Below are positions 6,745 through 15,684 of a stretch of DNA of 64,000 bases, piece after piece. This stretch comes from Bradyrhizobium sp. WSM1417 (GTDB lineage: Bacteria; Pseudomonadota; Alphaproteobacteria; Rhizobiales; Xanthobacteraceae), in NCBI RefSeq assembly GCF_000515415.1, contig NZ_KI911783.1, forward strand, positions 5,815,831-5,879,830, read 5' to 3'. The notes beneath the pieces were generated by a model, which was given only the letters and a program-made list of their open reading frames with translations, was not told the origin of the DNA and did not search any database. The position numbers and the translations under genes were made by a program. Numbering within the stretch: the stretch's first letter is position 1; every line of letters begins with the position of its first letter.

Positions 6745-7935
6745 TCAAACGCCGATCTCCTTGTGATCGCGCCAGCGATAACTCGGCAGATCCAGCTTGT
6801 CGGCAAGGTCTCGGCCAATAGCGAGTCTCGCCGCGCCTGGCAAGGAGAACGCCCTCACGACCTGATTGCGAAACCACAATCCCCATGACGTCCGCGGTGC
6901 AAATGCCGCGGCGAAGCGCTCGGCTCCGCGCTGCTTGGCGCCGATATAGCTGCGAAGGCGGGTCTCATAGGCGCTGAATGCTTCCTCGTGGCGCCCGTCG
7001 GCGCGTGCGAGTTCTCCCGCAAGCACATAGGCAGAGATCATGGCCAGAGCCGAGCCCTGCCCGGCGACGAGCGAGACGCAGAACGCAGCGTCTCCAATCA
7101 GCGCGACGCGGCCCCGCGACCAGCCGTCCATCCTGATCTGGCTGACCCGGTCGCAATACAAATCGTCGGCGCGCTCGAGTTCGTTCAGAATGTCTGGGCA
7201 TTCCCAGCCGGCGTCGCGATAGAGATCACGCAGCTGTGCCTTTGCGGCAGGCCCGCCTGCATCGCCGCGAAACACGAAGAGGAACAAGGTGCGATCATCG
7301 CGCAGCGCGAAAAGGCCAATCATACGGCCCGGCCGGTTGTGCATCAGATACACATTCTCGTCGCGACGGCGATAGCCGCGGGTTTCGAATGCCGCGACGC
7401 CATAGCCGAGATTCCTCTCGAATGTCTCGATCGAGCCGAACGCAAGGCTGCGTACCTGCGAATGCAGGCCGTCAGCACCGACGACGAGATCGAAACGTCG
7501 GCTCCCGCCGCGCCGCAACTGGACGTCGACCCATTCGGACTGCTGCTCCAGGCCAACGATCTCCTCATCGAAGATCGTTTCAACACCATCGCGGACCGTA
7601 CCGTACAGCAGGCGCGACAGATCGCTTCGTGCCAGAGTGACGTAACGCCCGCCTGTGAGATCGTCGAGGACGTTCGTACCAAATCCGGCGACTCGCCGGC
7701 CGCGATCGTCGACGATCCGCATTTCCCTGACGCGATAGCCGGCGCTTTCGATCGCCGGCAACAGCCCCATCCGCTCGGCGATGTCGTAGCCCAGTCCCCA
7801 GAAATCGATCACGTAGCCGCCACGACGAAGCGCGGGCGCGCGCTCAACCAGCGTCGGCTCGTATCCTCCGGCACGCAGCCAATAAGCGAGCGTCGGCCCG
7901 GCAATCCCCGCCCCGGAGATCAGCACAGTTCGCAT
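6745..7935 (-). CDS. FAD-dependent monooxygenase (PHBH/TetX-like)
   Basis: The product has 396 residues, a normal length for single-component flavin hydroxylases. It has the N-terminal Rossmann motif G-A-G-I-A-G (residues 8-13), the DG motif DLVVGADGLHSQVR (about 151-164) and the GD motif GRVALIGDAAFCVSLVAGQG (about 275-294) that contacts the FAD ribityl. The order and spacing match aromatic or polyketide hydroxylases and TetX-like enzymes. The second motif region lacks the usual Pro after GDA (AFCVS rather than AHP), seen in some subfamilies. NAD(P)H-dependent hydroxylation of an aromatic or polyketide substrate is the likely reaction; the substrate is not identifiable. Confidence 0.87.
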   Translation of the reverse strand: MRTVLISGAGIAGPTLAYWLRAGGYEPTLVERAPALRRGGYVIDFWGLGYDIAERMGLLPAIESAGYRVREMRIVDDRGRRVAGFGTNVLDDLTGGRYVTLARSDLSRLLYGTVRDGVETIFDEEIVGLEQQSEWVDVQLRRGGSRRFDLVVGADGLHSQVRSLAFGSIETFERNLGYGVAAFETRGYRRRDENVYLMHNRPGRMIGLFALRDDRTLFLFVFRGDAGGPAAKAQLRDLYRDAGWECPDILNELERADDLYCDRVSQIRMDGWSRGRVALIGDAAFCVSLVAGQGSALAMISAYVLAGELARADGRHEEAFSAYETRLRSYIGAKQRGAERFAAAFAPRTSWGLWFRNQVVRAFSLPGAARLAIGRDLADKLDLPSYRWRDHKEIGV

Positions 7936-8029
7936 GGACGGAATGTGGGAAAAGCGCCGGCCGATCGCACCGCCGCGTCAAACACTAAATGGTGAGGGCG
8001 GGAAGTTCCGCCTCACCAATCGGGTCGCA

Positions 8030-8248
8030 TCACTCCTGGTCGACCAGATCGTCCTCGAGGATCGCCATCTGGAACTGGAACGAGCGATCGTCGTCCTCGT
8101 CATCGACGAAGAGCACACCGATGAATTCCTCGCCGATATAGACCTCGGCGGAATCATCCTTCTTCGGCCGCGGCACGACGCGGATCTTGGGATTGCCGAA
8201 TACGCGCTTCAAATACGCGTCGAGCTTCCTAACTTCCTTGACGTCCAC
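8030..8248 (-). CDS. DUF3126 family protein
   Basis: The product has 72 residues from the GTG at 8248 (VDVKEVRKLDAYLKRVFGN). The longer frame to 8404 adds 52 residues of no family character. The body has the pattern KIRVVPRPKKDDSAEVYIGEEFIGVLFVDDEDDDRSFQFQ that defines this small alphaproteobacterial family. The domain is acidic at the end and likely forms a small alpha+beta fold. It sits downstream of cysE on the same strand with about 150 bases between, an arrangement I recall from other rhizobia. The function is unknown. Confidence 0.8.
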   Translation of the reverse strand: MDVKEVRKLDAYLKRVFGNPKIRVVPRPKKDDSAEVYIGEEFIGVLFVDDEDDDRSFQFQMAILEDDLVDQE

Positions 8249-8400
8249 GGCAAGTCTCCAATCGAAATCTGGGTTGGCGCGGGTTTTAGGACGAGACGCG
8301 ACCAACCGCCAGCATGAATTGCCAAAAGAATTGAGGGACGAAAGGGACGGAAAATCCGCCCCCTTCCGACAAGCTCGAAGTCCCGCCTCAGAGTCCCACC

Positions 8401-9225
8401 TCAAAGTCCCATGGCGTTGATCATCTGATCCATGGTGCGCGACGGCTCGGCGCAGCCGGCTTCGCCGACGACCTTGGCGGGCACGCCTGCGACCGTCACG
8501 TTGTGCGGCACGGGTTTGACCACCACCGAGCCCGCCGCGATGCGCGCGCAGTGACCGATCTCGATGTTGCCGAGGATCTTCGCGCCGGCACCGATCAGGA
8601 CGCCGTGACGGATTTTCGGATGGCGATCCTCATTCTCCTTGCCGGTGCCGCCGAGCGTGACGCCATGCAGGATCGAGACGTCGTCCTCGATCAGCGCCGT
8701 CTCACCGCAGACGAAGCCGGTGGCGTGGTCGAGGAAGATGCCGCGGCCGATGCGCGCGGCGGGATTGATGTCGGTCTGGAATACCGCAGACGCCCGGCTC
8801 TGCAGATAGTACGCAAAATCCTTGCGGCCCTTCAGATAGAGCCAATGCGCGAGGCGGTGGGTCTGGATGGCGTGAAAGCCCTTGAAATAGAGCAAGGGAT
8901 CGATGAAGCGCGAAGTCGCGGGGTCGCGGTCGTAGACGGCCACGAGATCGGCGCGAAAGGCGTTGCCGAGATCGGGATCGTCGCGCAGCGCCTCGTCATA
9001 AGTCTGGCGCACGAGATCGCCCGACAGCGCGGAGTGATCGAGCCGGTCGGCGACCCGATGGATCACCGCATCTTCCAGGCGACTGTGATGCAGCACCGTC
9101 GAATAGATGAAGGTCGCAAGCTCCGGCTCGCGATGGACGATGTCCTCCGCTTCGCCGCGGATCCGATCCCAGATCGGATCGAGCGTTGCGAGCTTTCCTC
9201 CCGGATTGACCTGATGCACTGCCAT
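8401..9225 (-). CDS. cysE: Serine O-acetyltransferase
   Basis: The product has 274 residues, the normal CysE length, from MAVHQVNPGG at 9225; the longer frame (to 9384) adds 53 non-conserved residues. It makes O-acetylserine from serine and acetyl-CoA, the first step of cysteine synthesis, in the cytoplasm. The N-terminal helical SATase domain (about 15-140) is followed by hexapeptide repeats. The catalytic region reads INPAARIGRGIFLDHATG with His, and later GVTLGGTGKENEDRHPKI. The C-terminus ends in MDQMINAMGL; in CysE the C-terminal Ile inserts into cysteine synthase, and here the last residues are Gly-Leu. Confidence 0.93.
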   Translation of the reverse strand: MAVHQVNPGGKLATLDPIWDRIRGEAEDIVHREPELATFIYSTVLHHSRLEDAVIHRVADRLDHSALSGDLVRQTYDEALRDDPDLGNAFRADLVAVYDRDPATSRFIDPLLYFKGFHAIQTHRLAHWLYLKGRKDFAYYLQSRASAVFQTDINPAARIGRGIFLDHATGFVCGETALIEDDVSILHGVTLGGTGKENEDRHPKIRHGVLIGAGAKILGNIEIGHCARIAAGSVVVKPVPHNVTVAGVPAKVVGEAGCAEPSRTMDQMINAMGL

Positions 9226-9499
9226 GAGATCTGCTCTTTCGAATTGGCTCGTTTCGGTGGTTCTATAACACAGTCTAGGCGACAAAGTCCTGACGGGCTT
9301 GCCTGAGAGTGAACAGTGCGTTGCTCCGCCGGGCATGCCAACGCGTTGAATCGCAACAGTTTCTTCCGAGACCCCGGGCGGCAAGGTCGGCTCAAAATGG
9401 TCAGGGTTTCGCCAAATTCAAGCCGGGCGGTGTCAAACTATTGGTGAATTCCGCCTCAACGGTGATTGCGGGCATGGTCCGAGTGAGGACGGAGCGGAT

Positions 9500-10858
9500 T
9501 TGACCATCACCACTGATCATGCGCGCGCGGGCGCCGCGGGCTCACTCTGGCTGCGGCTCGCCGCGGTCGCCCTGCCGCTCCTGTTGATCGCGCCGGCGTT
9601 CTGGAACGGCTATCCGCTGTTGCAATGGGATACCGGAGGCTATTTGGCGCGCTGGTACGAGGGCTATCTCGTCCCGAGCCGCTCCACCGTGTTCGGCATC
9701 TATCTGCACTATGGCGAGAGTTCTGGTTTCTGGATCAACCTCGCGGTCCAGTCGCTGGCGACGCTGTGGCTGTTGCAGCTCACCTTGCGCGTACTCTCGA
9801 TGATGCAGACGGTCCGTTTCGTCGCGATCAGCCTGCTCCTGATCCTGTCGACCGCGCTGCCCTGGCTTGCGAGCATGTTGCTCACCGACATTTTTGCAGG
9901 CCTGTCGGTGCTGTCGCTATTCCTGCTGGTCATCGGTGGGCAGCGGACCTCGGTGCTCGAAAAAATCTCGCTGTTCGTCTTCACCGCCTTTGCCGCCGCG
10001 ACCCACAGCGCCACGCTCGGCGTGCTGCTCGGGCTCTGCGTCGCCGGCTGGATGGCGCGACCGTTGCTGGGGGGCCGGCTTCCGACCGCCGGATTGGCCC
10101 AAGCGAGCCTCACCATCGTCGCCGGCGGCCTGATGCTGGTATCGGCGAACCATGCCTTGTCGGGCAAATGGGCCTGGACGCCCGGCGGCACCGGCGTCGC
10201 CTTCGGTCGCATGATGCAGGACGGCATCGTCGCGCGTTATCTCAACGACCACTGCCCCCGCGAAAAGCTCAAGCTCTGCCCCTATCGCGACCAATTGCCG
10301 GCGACCGCCGACGAATTCCTGTGGGGCAAGAGCATGTTCAACACGCTCGGCCGCTTCGAGGGCATGAACGACGAGATGGGCACCATCGTCGTGGGTTCGC
10401 TCAAAGACTATCCGGCCTGGCAGGCCGGCGCGGCGTTGCGGGCGATGGGCCAGCAATTGCTGCATGTCGCGACCGGCGAAGGCACCAATGGCTGGATCCC
10501 GCACACCCGCGGCATCATCGAGCGCTATATCCCCTCACAGGCCGCGCCTATGCGGGCGGCGCGCCAGCAGAATTGGGCCCTCGACTTCGACACCATCAAC
10601 TGGCTGCACGTGCCCGTCGCGCTGGCCTCGATGCTGGCGCTCGTCGTGCTGCTCGGCCACGCGCTCACACATCGCCGGCTGGACGATCTGACGTTGCTGG
10701 CGGCGACAGTCACGCTTGCGCTGCTCGGCAACGCCTTCATCTGCGCCGTCATATCCGGCCCCCACGATCGCTACGGCGCGCGGATGGTGTGGGTTGCGAC
10801 CTTCACAGTGCTGACGGCGCTCGGGCGGCGACTTGGCGACGATGCTAAAGCGCGATGA
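9500..10858 (+). CDS. Polytopic membrane protein, glycosyltransferase-like
   Basis: The product has 452 residues, with a TTG at 9500 as the first start. There are about ten hydrophobic segments, beginning at 18-36. The first loop contains LLQWDTGGYLARWYEG, an acidic motif placed as in GT-C type polyprenyl-sugar glycosyltransferases, and a long periplasmic loop (about 250-350) contains two cysteines (DHCPREKLKLC). The C-terminus carries GPHDRYGARMVW. The fold assignment is by layout only. The stop codon is embedded in the left arm of a hairpin (see repeat). Confidence 0.65.
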   Translation: MTITTDHARAGAAGSLWLRLAAVALPLLLIAPAFWNGYPLLQWDTGGYLARWYEGYLVPSRSTVFGIYLHYGESSGFWINLAVQSLATLWLLQLTLRVLSMMQTVRFVAISLLLILSTALPWLASMLLTDIFAGLSVLSLFLLVIGGQRTSVLEKISLFVFTAFAAATHSATLGVLLGLCVAGWMARPLLGGRLPTAGLAQASLTIVAGGLMLVSANHALSGKWAWTPGGTGVAFGRMMQDGIVARYLNDHCPREKLKLCPYRDQLPATADEFLWGKSMFNTLGRFEGMNDEMGTIVVGSLKDYPAWQAGAALRAMGQQLLHVATGEGTNGWIPHTRGIIERYIPSQAAPMRAARQQNWALDFDTINWLHVPVALASMLALVVLLGHALTHRRLDDLTLLAATVTLALLGNAFICAVISGPHDRYGARMVWVATFTVLTALGRRLGDDAKAR

Positions 10859-10884
10859 GATTAGGATGCATCGTCATCGCGCTT
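10848..10884 (+). repeat. Hairpin repeat overlapping the stop codon
   Basis: AAGCGCGATGA at 10848-10858 pairs perfectly over 11 bp with TCATCGCGCTT at 10874-10884, with a 15-base loop. The left arm contains the last codons and TGA stop of the upstream gene. GGTTCTTGTTT follows, so it may act as a weak terminator. I recall very similar hairpins dispersed in Bradyrhizobium intergenic DNA. Confidence 0.6.
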
Positions 10885-11165
10885 GGTTCTTGTTTACGGA
10901 AGATTTCCAAAGATCAGCGATCCCTTGCCTTGCAACCTACCATCTAGGCGGAACCCGGGAGTCCGATAACAGCCTTACCGGACCCTAGCACTCAATTCCT
11001 CCACGCCTGCGAGGTCAGCTCGTGACCCCGTTGCAGACTTGCGGCCGCCGATCCGACGTCGCCTTTGGGCCGACGCAGATCGTAGCGTGATCAGGGTCAC
11101 AGACCCACCACTTGCCTTTAGGCAGGCTACTAATATTCTGCTCATATTGTGGTTTGGGGCTCCAA
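10885..11165. other. Gene-poor stretch before the caspase-like gene
   Basis: No convincing gene is seen. A short inverted repeat GGTCA-5-TGACC lies at about 11012-11026. The stretch from about 11050 to 11160 (CGTAGCGTGATCAGGGTCACAG onwards) has the look of a dispersed Bradyrhizobium repeat but has no second copy here. Confidence 0.4.
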
Positions 11166-13007
11166 GTGGGCGCGCTTCGGTTATTGGTTTTATTGCTTTT
11201 TGCGATCTGGCTTGGCGCCGCTCCGGCGCAGGCCGAGCGGCGTGTCGCGCTCGTGATCGGCAACTCCGCCTACAAGAGCGTGCCCCGGCTCGCCAACCCC
11301 GTGAACGACGCCACGCTGGTCGGCGGCATGTTCAAAAAGGCAGGCTTCGACGTTGTCGATACCAAGCTCGATCTCAGCGTCGTCGACATGCGCAAGGCGC
11401 TTCGTGAGTTTGGGGCCAAAGCGCGCGATGCGGACGTGGCCGTGATCTACTACGCCGGCCACGGCATCGAGCTGGACGGCAACAATTATCTGATCCCCAC
11501 GGACGCGGCGCTGGAGACCGACACCGACGTGTTCGACGAAACCTTCCCGCTGGATCGGGTGCTGTTTGCCATCGAACCGGCGAAGCAGCTCCGTCTCGTC
11601 ATCCTGGACGCCTGCCGCGACAACCCGTTCGCCAAGACCATGAAGCGCACCGTGGCCTCGCGCGCGATCGGTCGCGGCCTTGCCAAGATCGAGCCGACCA
11701 GCCCGAACACCATGATCGCATTTGCGGCCAAGGCCGGCTCGACCGCCTCGGATGGCGACTCCAGGAACAGCCCGTTCTCGACAGCTCTGGTCGAGCGTCT
11801 GCCGACGCCGGGCCTCGACCTGCGCAAGGCCTTCGGCTTCGTCCGCGACGACGTCCTCAAGAACACCGGCTACAAGCAGGAGCCCTATGTATACGGCTCG
11901 CTCGGCGGCGACGACGTCCCGCTGGTCCCGGCGAAGCCGGCAGCCGCTCCTGGACCGCAGGCAAGCCCTCAGGATGCGGTTCGCAGAGACTACGAGCTGG
12001 CCTTGCAGGCAGGCGAGAAAGACGCATGGCAGGCCTTCCTGCGGACGTACCCGGATGGCTTCTATGCTGACCTCGCCAAGGTCCAGTTGAGGAAGATCGA
12101 AGCTGAGCAAGCACGCGCCTCCGCCGCCGACAGGGCCCGGCAGGCCGAAGATGAGAAAGCACGGCTCGCGGCGGACCGCGCCAAGAAGGCCGAGCAGGAC
12201 AAGGCGGCGGCTGCCGCGAAACTCGCCGAGGACGCCCGGCTCGCGGCCGAGAAGGCCAAGCAGGTCGAGGAGGCGAGAGCTGCCGCTGCTGAGCAGCGAA
12301 GGAAAGAGGCGGAGACGGCCGTCGCCAAGGCGCTTGCCGACAAGCAGGCGGCTGAAAAGGCTCTCGCAGACAAGATCGCGAGCGACAAGGCAGCGGCTGA
12401 TCAGTCCGCAAAACTCGCGGCCGAGAAGAAGGACCAGATCGACAGCGAGCAGAAGGTCGCGGCCGTTGCGCCAGCGTCGTCGCCGCCGAGCCTGTCGCCT
12501 CAGGAGACCGCAAGGCTGGTTCAGTCCGAGCTGCGCCGGGTCGGATGTCTGTCCGCGGCTGCTGACGGCGACTGGAACGCCTCATCGCAGAGGTCGCTCT
12601 CGACGTTCAACAAGTATGCCGGAACCAAGTTCGACGCCAAGCTCGCGAGCTTCGAAGCTCTCGATGCGATCAAGGCCAAACCGGGCCGGGTCTGCCCATT
12701 GATTTGTGATCACGGTTTCAGAGCCGATGGCGACGCCTGCGTCAAGATCGCCTGCCGCGCTGGTTATCGCGTGAACGACGACAATGAATGCGAAAAGGCG
12801 CAGGAGAAGAAGCCGGTTGCTACACGTGACGATGCACAGAAGAAGGACGCCGAGCGAAAGCAGTCCGAGGGCAGCCCCTCAAGACCGCAGGCCAAGTCCA
12901 ATGGTCAGATATTTTGTTCGACAGCTGGTTGTCGCCCCGTTCGACCGGGATGCCACCTTGAATTGAGCCGCTTGGCTGGAGTCGGACAATGGGAGATCTG
13001 CAATTGA
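11166..13007 (+). CDS. Caspase-like (C14) secreted protein with coiled coil and Cys-rich tail
   Basis: The product has 613 residues from the GTG at 11166, which gives a clean signal peptide (GALRLLVLLLFAIWLGAAPAQA); a TTG at 11112 would add 18 residues. Residues about 25-245 form a caspase p20-like domain: RVALVIGNSAY, catalytic His99 in YYAGHG and Cys150 in LDACRDNPF. Next come a helical segment (about 270-315), an Ala/Lys/Glu-rich coiled coil (about 315-430), a peptidoglycan-binding-like segment (ETARLVQSELRRVGC) and a Cys-rich tail with six or more cysteines. Export to the periplasm is implied. The bacterial orthocaspase-like family has Arg/Lys specificity in known members; the target here is unknown. 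A second such gene lies at 59809. Confidence 0.85.
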   Translation: MGALRLLVLLLFAIWLGAAPAQAERRVALVIGNSAYKSVPRLANPVNDATLVGGMFKKAGFDVVDTKLDLSVVDMRKALREFGAKARDADVAVIYYAGHGIELDGNNYLIPTDAALETDTDVFDETFPLDRVLFAIEPAKQLRLVILDACRDNPFAKTMKRTVASRAIGRGLAKIEPTSPNTMIAFAAKAGSTASDGDSRNSPFSTALVERLPTPGLDLRKAFGFVRDDVLKNTGYKQEPYVYGSLGGDDVPLVPAKPAAAPGPQASPQDAVRRDYELALQAGEKDAWQAFLRTYPDGFYADLAKVQLRKIEAEQARASAADRARQAEDEKARLAADRAKKAEQDKAAAAAKLAEDARLAAEKAKQVEEARAAAAEQRRKEAETAVAKALADKQAAEKALADKIASDKAAADQSAKLAAEKKDQIDSEQKVAAVAPASSPPSLSPQETARLVQSELRRVGCLSAAADGDWNASSQRSLSTFNKYAGTKFDAKLASFEALDAIKAKPGRVCPLICDHGFRADGDACVKIACRAGYRVNDDNECEKAQEKKPVATRDDAQKKDAERKQSEGSPSRPQAKSNGQIFCSTAGCRPVRPGCHLELSRLAGVGQWEICN

Positions 13008-13188
13008 GCACAGCAACGATTGTATGACGTAGCTCTATTGGGCAACGTCAGCGTGTGGCGCCGCCCTTAGCGAACTTCCAAATTCTTTGCGCATAATGGA
13101 GTGGACAGCTGTCCTGAACGGGTTGGACGGCCCCTTTATGGTGCGAGATTCAAGATCGTTCGGCGACGACGGGCCTGCGGACGAAACC

Positions 13189-13947
13189 TCAAGCGCGGCG
13201 TGACAGGAAATCGAGCACGCCGGTCTTGTAGACCTTGTCGCCGACCGCCCGCATGTGATCGCGGTTCGGAATGTCGAGCACTTCCGAACCCGGGATGATG
13301 GCGCCGAGTGCGCTGGCGGATCCTGCGACGTCGTCGGCGCTGCCGACCGCGATCAGCACGGGCACGTCGATGCGCGCGGCTTCGTCCTTCGTCATGAGAT
13401 CGCGCGTGCCGCGCAGGCAGGCGGCCAGCGCCTTGCGGTCGGAACGGGTCTGGTCTGCAAAAGCACGAAACGTGCGGCCGACGGGATCGGTGACGTCGTC
13501 GAGCGAGGGCGCTTCCAGCGCCTTCGCGACGTTCTCGCCGGGCCCGGTGCCCTCGATCAGGCCGCCGATGCCGATGCCGCCGAGGATTGCCGAACGCAGG
13601 CGCTGCGGCTCGTTGAGGGAGAGCCAGGCCGTCATCCGTCCGCCCATCGAATAGCCCATGAGATCGGCCTGCGGGATGGCGAGGTGATCCATCAGCGCGA
13701 GCACGTCGCCGGCCATGGTCGGGATCGAGTACTGCGCGGGCTCGTAGAGCTTTGCGCTTTCGCCATGGCCGCGATTGTCGAGCGCAATGACGCGGCGGCC
13801 GTTCTTGCGCAGCTCCGAGACCCAGGTCGGATAGACCCAGTTCACGTTCTTGCTGGAGGCAAAGCCGTGCACCAGGATGATCGGATCGCCCTCGCCTTCG
13901 TCGAGATAGGCAATTTCAACGGCGCCGTTGTGAAAGCTCGGCATCAT
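13189..13947 (-). CDS. Alpha/beta hydrolase
   Basis: The product has 252 residues. The nucleophile elbow is GYSMGG (Ser100), the oxyanion region is LVHGFASSKNVN (residues 25-36), the acid is probably Asp in VGSADDVAGS, and the catalytic His is in IPNRDHMRAVGD near the C-terminus. LDNRGHGES after strand 4 is typical of the esterase/C-C hydrolase class. It is cytoplasmic (no signal peptide). It is followed on the same strand by the 13979 gene upstream with a 31-base gap, so the two may be co-transcribed. The substrate is unknown. Confidence 0.87.
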   Translation of the reverse strand: MMPSFHNGAVEIAYLDEGEGDPIILVHGFASSKNVNWVYPTWVSELRKNGRRVIALDNRGHGESAKLYEPAQYSIPTMAGDVLALMDHLAIPQADLMGYSMGGRMTAWLSLNEPQRLRSAILGGIGIGGLIEGTGPGENVAKALEAPSLDDVTDPVGRTFRAFADQTRSDRKALAACLRGTRDLMTKDEAARIDVPVLIAVGSADDVAGSASALGAIIPGSEVLDIPNRDHMRAVGDKVYKTGVLDFLSRRA

Positions 13948-13978
13948 CAGTTCCGCAATCTTGAGGGGAAGAGGTATC

Positions 13979-15115
13979 TTAGGCCGAGACGGCAGCGCTT
14001 GCCAGAACGGCTTCGGCGGAGATCCGGGCCTGGCGAAGTCGCCGCGCCCGTCTGCGATCGCACCAGGCCTGGGTCAGGCGCTCCGTGGTCGCCTTGATCG
14101 AGGACAACAGGCCGAACAGCGTCAAGGCTGCACCGAACAGCCAGAGTGCGAGATTGAACGCCCCGCCGATCAGCAGCAGCGCGCCGCGGCCGAGCAGCTT
14201 CAGGATCGCGCGCGTCTTGCCGCCCTGCGCTTCCGCGAGCCGCGCCGCGCGTGCGACGTCCTTCGGACCTTCAGCGATGCGCAAGCTATCCATTGCGCCG
14301 CGCGTGCCGGTCTTCTCGACGACGCGCGTGACATCCTTGCCGAGCCGAACCAGCGCGCCGGCCTTCTCGGCGCGGAACGCCGCCTTGATCGCGCTCAAGG
14401 TCTGGCTCGGCCGCAGCACCGAGCCGGAGGCAACCGCGTTCTGGAGCATCGGCGTATCGACGACCTCGCGCGCGGACCGGCCGGCCCATGCCGCCAGTCC
14501 CTCGCCGAGCCGGCCCACCTTGCGCGCGTCCTTCACCAGCGTCAGCCCGGCGCGAACCGGCGCGGCACCGCCGACGGAGACGTAGGTCACGGCCGTAACC
14601 GCGAGACCCGCGGCCGCGAGGCCCAGCACCAGGCGATCGGTCTCCTCGCCCATGGCGAGGTGCTTGCCCTCGCGCACGACGTCCCTGATATCGCCGATGA
14701 CGAAGAGATCGCCGGCCACGGTTCCCGACAGGCTCGCAACATCGTCCGCGTTGCCGGTGACGAGACCGGTGGCAAACCGTTTTGCGAAATGCGAGGTGGA
14801 ATTTTCGGCTTTGACCGCATCGCCGACACGGCTCAGGAGGTCGTCAGGCAGCGCGATGTTGCGGTCGCGCGCCAACGCGACAAAACTGTCGGCAAGATCG
14901 GCATCGCCCGATGCGAGCGCGATCTCGATGTTGTCCTGAATCAGGCGGTCGTTGTGCCGCAGCAGCGCGTCGAGCTTGATCTCGGAGAGCGCGGCGGGAT
15001 CGTCCTGGGCGGCCAGAATCGCGCCGGCCTCGCGGGCATGGGGTGCTACCTGCGCGAGCATGAAGCCGCACGCCACGATACCGGTCAATGCTGTGCTGAT
15101 TCGCAACCACTTCAT
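13979..15115 (-). CDS. Membrane protein of unknown function
   Basis: The product has 378 residues from MKWLRISTALTG at 15115; the longer frame adds 70 residues with no membrane logic. One hydrophobic N-terminal segment (about 7-24) is followed by a soluble helical region (30-160), then hydrophobic segments at about 155-185 and a glycine-rich pair at about 315-350 (LLLIGGAFNLALWLFGAALTLF). The C-terminus is strongly basic. No domain is recognised. It lies 31 bases upstream of the alpha/beta hydrolase on the same strand. Confidence 0.7.
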   Translation of the reverse strand: MKWLRISTALTGIVACGFMLAQVAPHAREAGAILAAQDDPAALSEIKLDALLRHNDRLIQDNIEIALASGDADLADSFVALARDRNIALPDDLLSRVGDAVKAENSTSHFAKRFATGLVTGNADDVASLSGTVAGDLFVIGDIRDVVREGKHLAMGEETDRLVLGLAAAGLAVTAVTYVSVGGAAPVRAGLTLVKDARKVGRLGEGLAAWAGRSAREVVDTPMLQNAVASGSVLRPSQTLSAIKAAFRAEKAGALVRLGKDVTRVVEKTGTRGAMDSLRIAEGPKDVARAARLAEAQGGKTRAILKLLGRGALLLIGGAFNLALWLFGAALTLFGLLSSIKATTERLTQAWCDRRRARRLRQARISAEAVLASAAVSA

Positions 15116-15419
15116 GCGGAGAGCCTGGACGGTCCTGAGATCGTTGACGCCTGACGGTTCGTCTTTCGTCGCAATTACGCTCGTCCACAGACATAGTATG
15201 CCAGAATTGCGACACAACGTCCCCGACGAAAGAAGGGCTTCTCTCAGGCCGCAAGATTGTGTCGAATTTGCATGAGCAAATGAGCATGGGGCATTGCGGG
15301 GCTTTCGGTTCCGCTGGGCTAGCAATCATCCACACCCACCAGTATGGTCCGCGGCGCCTTAATAATGCCGCGTCAGTCGTGATTGTGTCTGCCGCCATTG
15401 CCACTCCAGGATGAGTACG
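15116..15419. other. Intergenic region with nested inverted repeats
   Basis: The region separates divergent genes. CTTTCGTC (15163-15170) pairs with GACGAAAG (15225-15232), and inside them GTCGCAATT (15168-15176) pairs with AATTGCGAC (15205-15213). ATTTGC-ATGA-GCAAAT forms a perfect small palindrome at 15266-15281. No coding frame of interest is seen. These may be operators or part of a repeat. Confidence 0.5.
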
Positions 15420-15665
15420 ATGTCCGACCATGTCGTCCCGCACTTCCACAACGATGCCGGTGTCCCCGTCATCGAAATCGGCTCGCAAGAGTTCATGTGC
15501 GTGGGCGCCAACCCTCCGTTCGATCATCCGCACGTCTTCCTCGACCTCGGCAACGACAACGAGATCATCTGCCCCTACTGCTCGACGCTGTACCGTTTCG
15601 CCGCCGACCTGAAGGCGGGCGAAGCCCGTCCGCCGGAATGCGTCCTGAAAGACAAGGTGGCCTGA
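15420..15665 (+). CDS. Zinc-finger protein, zf-CHCC (NDUFS6-like) family
   Basis: The product has 81 residues. The start at 15420 has AGGA 8 bases upstream; the ATG at 15411 overlaps that site. The zinc motif is C in EFMCVGANPPFDHPHVF, His in the same loop, then IICPYCSTLYRF, giving one Cys, one His and the paired Cys typical of the CHCC finger. The mitochondrial homologue is the accessory complex I subunit NDUFS6; free bacterial versions are common in alphaproteobacteria. The stop is 20 bases before the FAD monooxygenase start, so the two share a transcript. Confidence 0.88.
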   Translation: MSDHVVPHFHNDAGVPVIEIGSQEFMCVGANPPFDHPHVFLDLGNDNEIICPYCSTLYRFAADLKAGEARPPECVLKDKVA

Positions 15666-15684
15666 CCGCTTCCATCGGCCAGGG

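Noticed and set aside
11015..11263. 82-residue minus-strand frame upstream of the caspase gene
   Set aside because: It overlaps the caspase signal-peptide region and looks like translated repeat DNA; no start signal.
13101..13298. 65-residue plus-strand frame after the caspase gene
   Set aside because: Overlaps the alpha/beta hydrolase 3' end and is Arg/Cys-rich without a domain.
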